Positions 45,744-46,301 of a DNA stretch of 46,301 nt are shown here, piece after piece. The number at the start of each line of letters is the position of its first letter. The first letter of the stretch is position 1. Origin of the DNA: Cytophagales bacterium (GTDB lineage Bacteria > Bacteroidota > Bacteroidia > Cytophagales > Cyclobacteriaceae); assembly GCA_027317105.1 (NCBI GenBank), contig DAHVFH010000187.1, forward strand, positions 1 to 46,301, in the 5' to 3' direction. The notes beneath the pieces are model-generated. The model was not told the DNA's origin and made no database searches. It saw only the letters and a program-made list of their open reading frames with translations. Made by a program: the position numbers and the translations under genes.

Positions 45744-46301
45744 ACCGTTTTGGGATATTAAACGGAAACCGAAGGGCTTTCGTGTCTACGTCAATCTTGC
45801 TATACTCAAAAATAATGGTGTTGTTAACAACTCCAGAAGCGGTTTTGTAAGTAATGTCAATCGTTCCTTTGTACGCAAACAACTTGTTATTCAGGGGTTG
45901 AAAATCAGTATAGTCTATTCTTGCCGAATTTCCTGTTATCGACTCTGCTAAATCTACGTGCTCGATTTTTTTTGTGGTTTTGTTAACTAAACTTTGAATA
46001 GTCACTGTACCCTGATGTTGAATAAGTTTACTGAAAAATGAATCTTCGCCACCCTTATCTTCCGGTTTCCGGGGAAGGATCGGATTCCCCAATAAGGCAG
46101 CCTGAATGATTTGATAATTGATTGTGAAATTGAATCTTTTGGACAACTCACCATAGTCGAAAACGTAATACTGATTTTCTAAATTGCTGACAATCGTAAT
46201 GGAGTCCCTGTTGACTAAGACTTTCCCTCCTTGCACGCCAATCACAGATAGATTCATCCAAATGACGCTGTCTTTGTGAATTCGAACATGAGCTTTTACT
46301 T
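45730..46301 (-). CDS. DUF4292 protein, 5' end outside window
   Basis: The frame is open to the right edge, so the N terminus and any lipoprotein signal are not seen. An internal ATG at 46257 is not the start, because the residues before it (VRIHKDSVIWMNLSVIGVQG) are the conserved DUF4292 core. The pattern GGKVLVNRDSITIVSNLENQ and then YYVFDYGELSKRFNF also fits this LolA/LolB-like fold family. The function is unknown; the fold suggests lipid or lipoprotein handling. It is translationally coupled with envC, its stop lying 14 bases inside that gene. Confidence 0.88.
   Translation of the reverse strand, partial: VKAHVRIHKDSVIWMNLSVIGVQGGKVLVNRDSITIVSNLENQYYVFDYGELSKRFNFTINYQIIQAALLGNPILPRKPEDKGGEDSFFSKLIQHQGTVTIQSLVNKTTKKIEHVDLAESITGNSARIDYTDFQPLNNKLFAYKGTIDITYKTASGVVNNTIIFEYSKIDVDTKALRFPFNIPKRYDRR

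Noticed and set aside
1..46301. CRISPR array, tRNA or rRNA genes
   Set aside because: No regularly spaced identical repeats, no tRNA-like cloverleaf and no rRNA sequence were recognised on either strand.

Overview
This window looks like chromosomal DNA from a Bacteroidota bacterium, probably Cytophagales-like. The support is a TonB-dependent receptor linked to DUF4249 lipoproteins, DUF1080 and Gfo/Idh/MocA sugar enzymes, a DUF4292-EnvC gene pair, several lipoprotein signals, and promoter boxes of the TTTG / TAnnTTTG type rather than sigma70 type. The assignment rests on gene families and motifs read by eye; no database search was run.

Layout. (1) 1-8.8 kb, minus strand: a large beta-sandwich surface protein, then a tightly packed outer-membrane unit made of a TonB receptor, two DUF4249 lipoproteins and an MG2-domain protein cut by the left edge. 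(2) 9.0-15.3 kb, plus strand: a small membrane protein, a palindrome-rich leader and a complete RND tripartite efflux operon. (3) 15.4-27.7 kb: a sugar/polyol region. It holds DUF1080 and a Gfo/Idh enzyme (minus); a FucP-like transporter, myo-inositol oxygenase, a sodium/solute symporter, a second Gfo/Idh enzyme, a small membrane protein and an ExuT-like transporter (plus); and uxuA-uxaC (minus). Together these outline myo-inositol to glucuronate to fructuronate, and mannonate to KDG. (4) 27.9-32.4 kb: an accessory island in which every recognisable gene or remnant lies on the minus strand. It carries a subclass B1 metallo-beta-lactamase, two broken genes, a nucleoside phosphorylase-like protein, a methyltransferase and a PIN-domain toxin/antitoxin pair, separated by an 85-base repeat and attC-like hairpins. 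(5) 32.4-35.7 kb, plus strand: an SDR tail, xylB, xylA, then a 192-base scar that joins the start of a KDG kinase to the end of a KDPG aldolase. (6) 35.7-39.1 kb: MarC, a Na+/H+ antiporter and a DUF389 protein. (7) 39.3-44.3 kb: a 12-haem cytochrome c, a histidine-kinase stub and a PQQ dehydrogenase with its own haem. (8) 44.5 kb to the right edge: envC and a DUF4292 gene cut by the edge.

The most interesting reading is that a hexuronate/pentose locus has been eroded. MIOX, UxaC, UxuA, XylA and XylB are intact. A fructuronate reductase is not visible, although an SDR tail may be its remnant, and KDG kinase and KDPG aldolase survive only as fused fragments. The integron-like island lies between the intact uxuA and the SDR tail.
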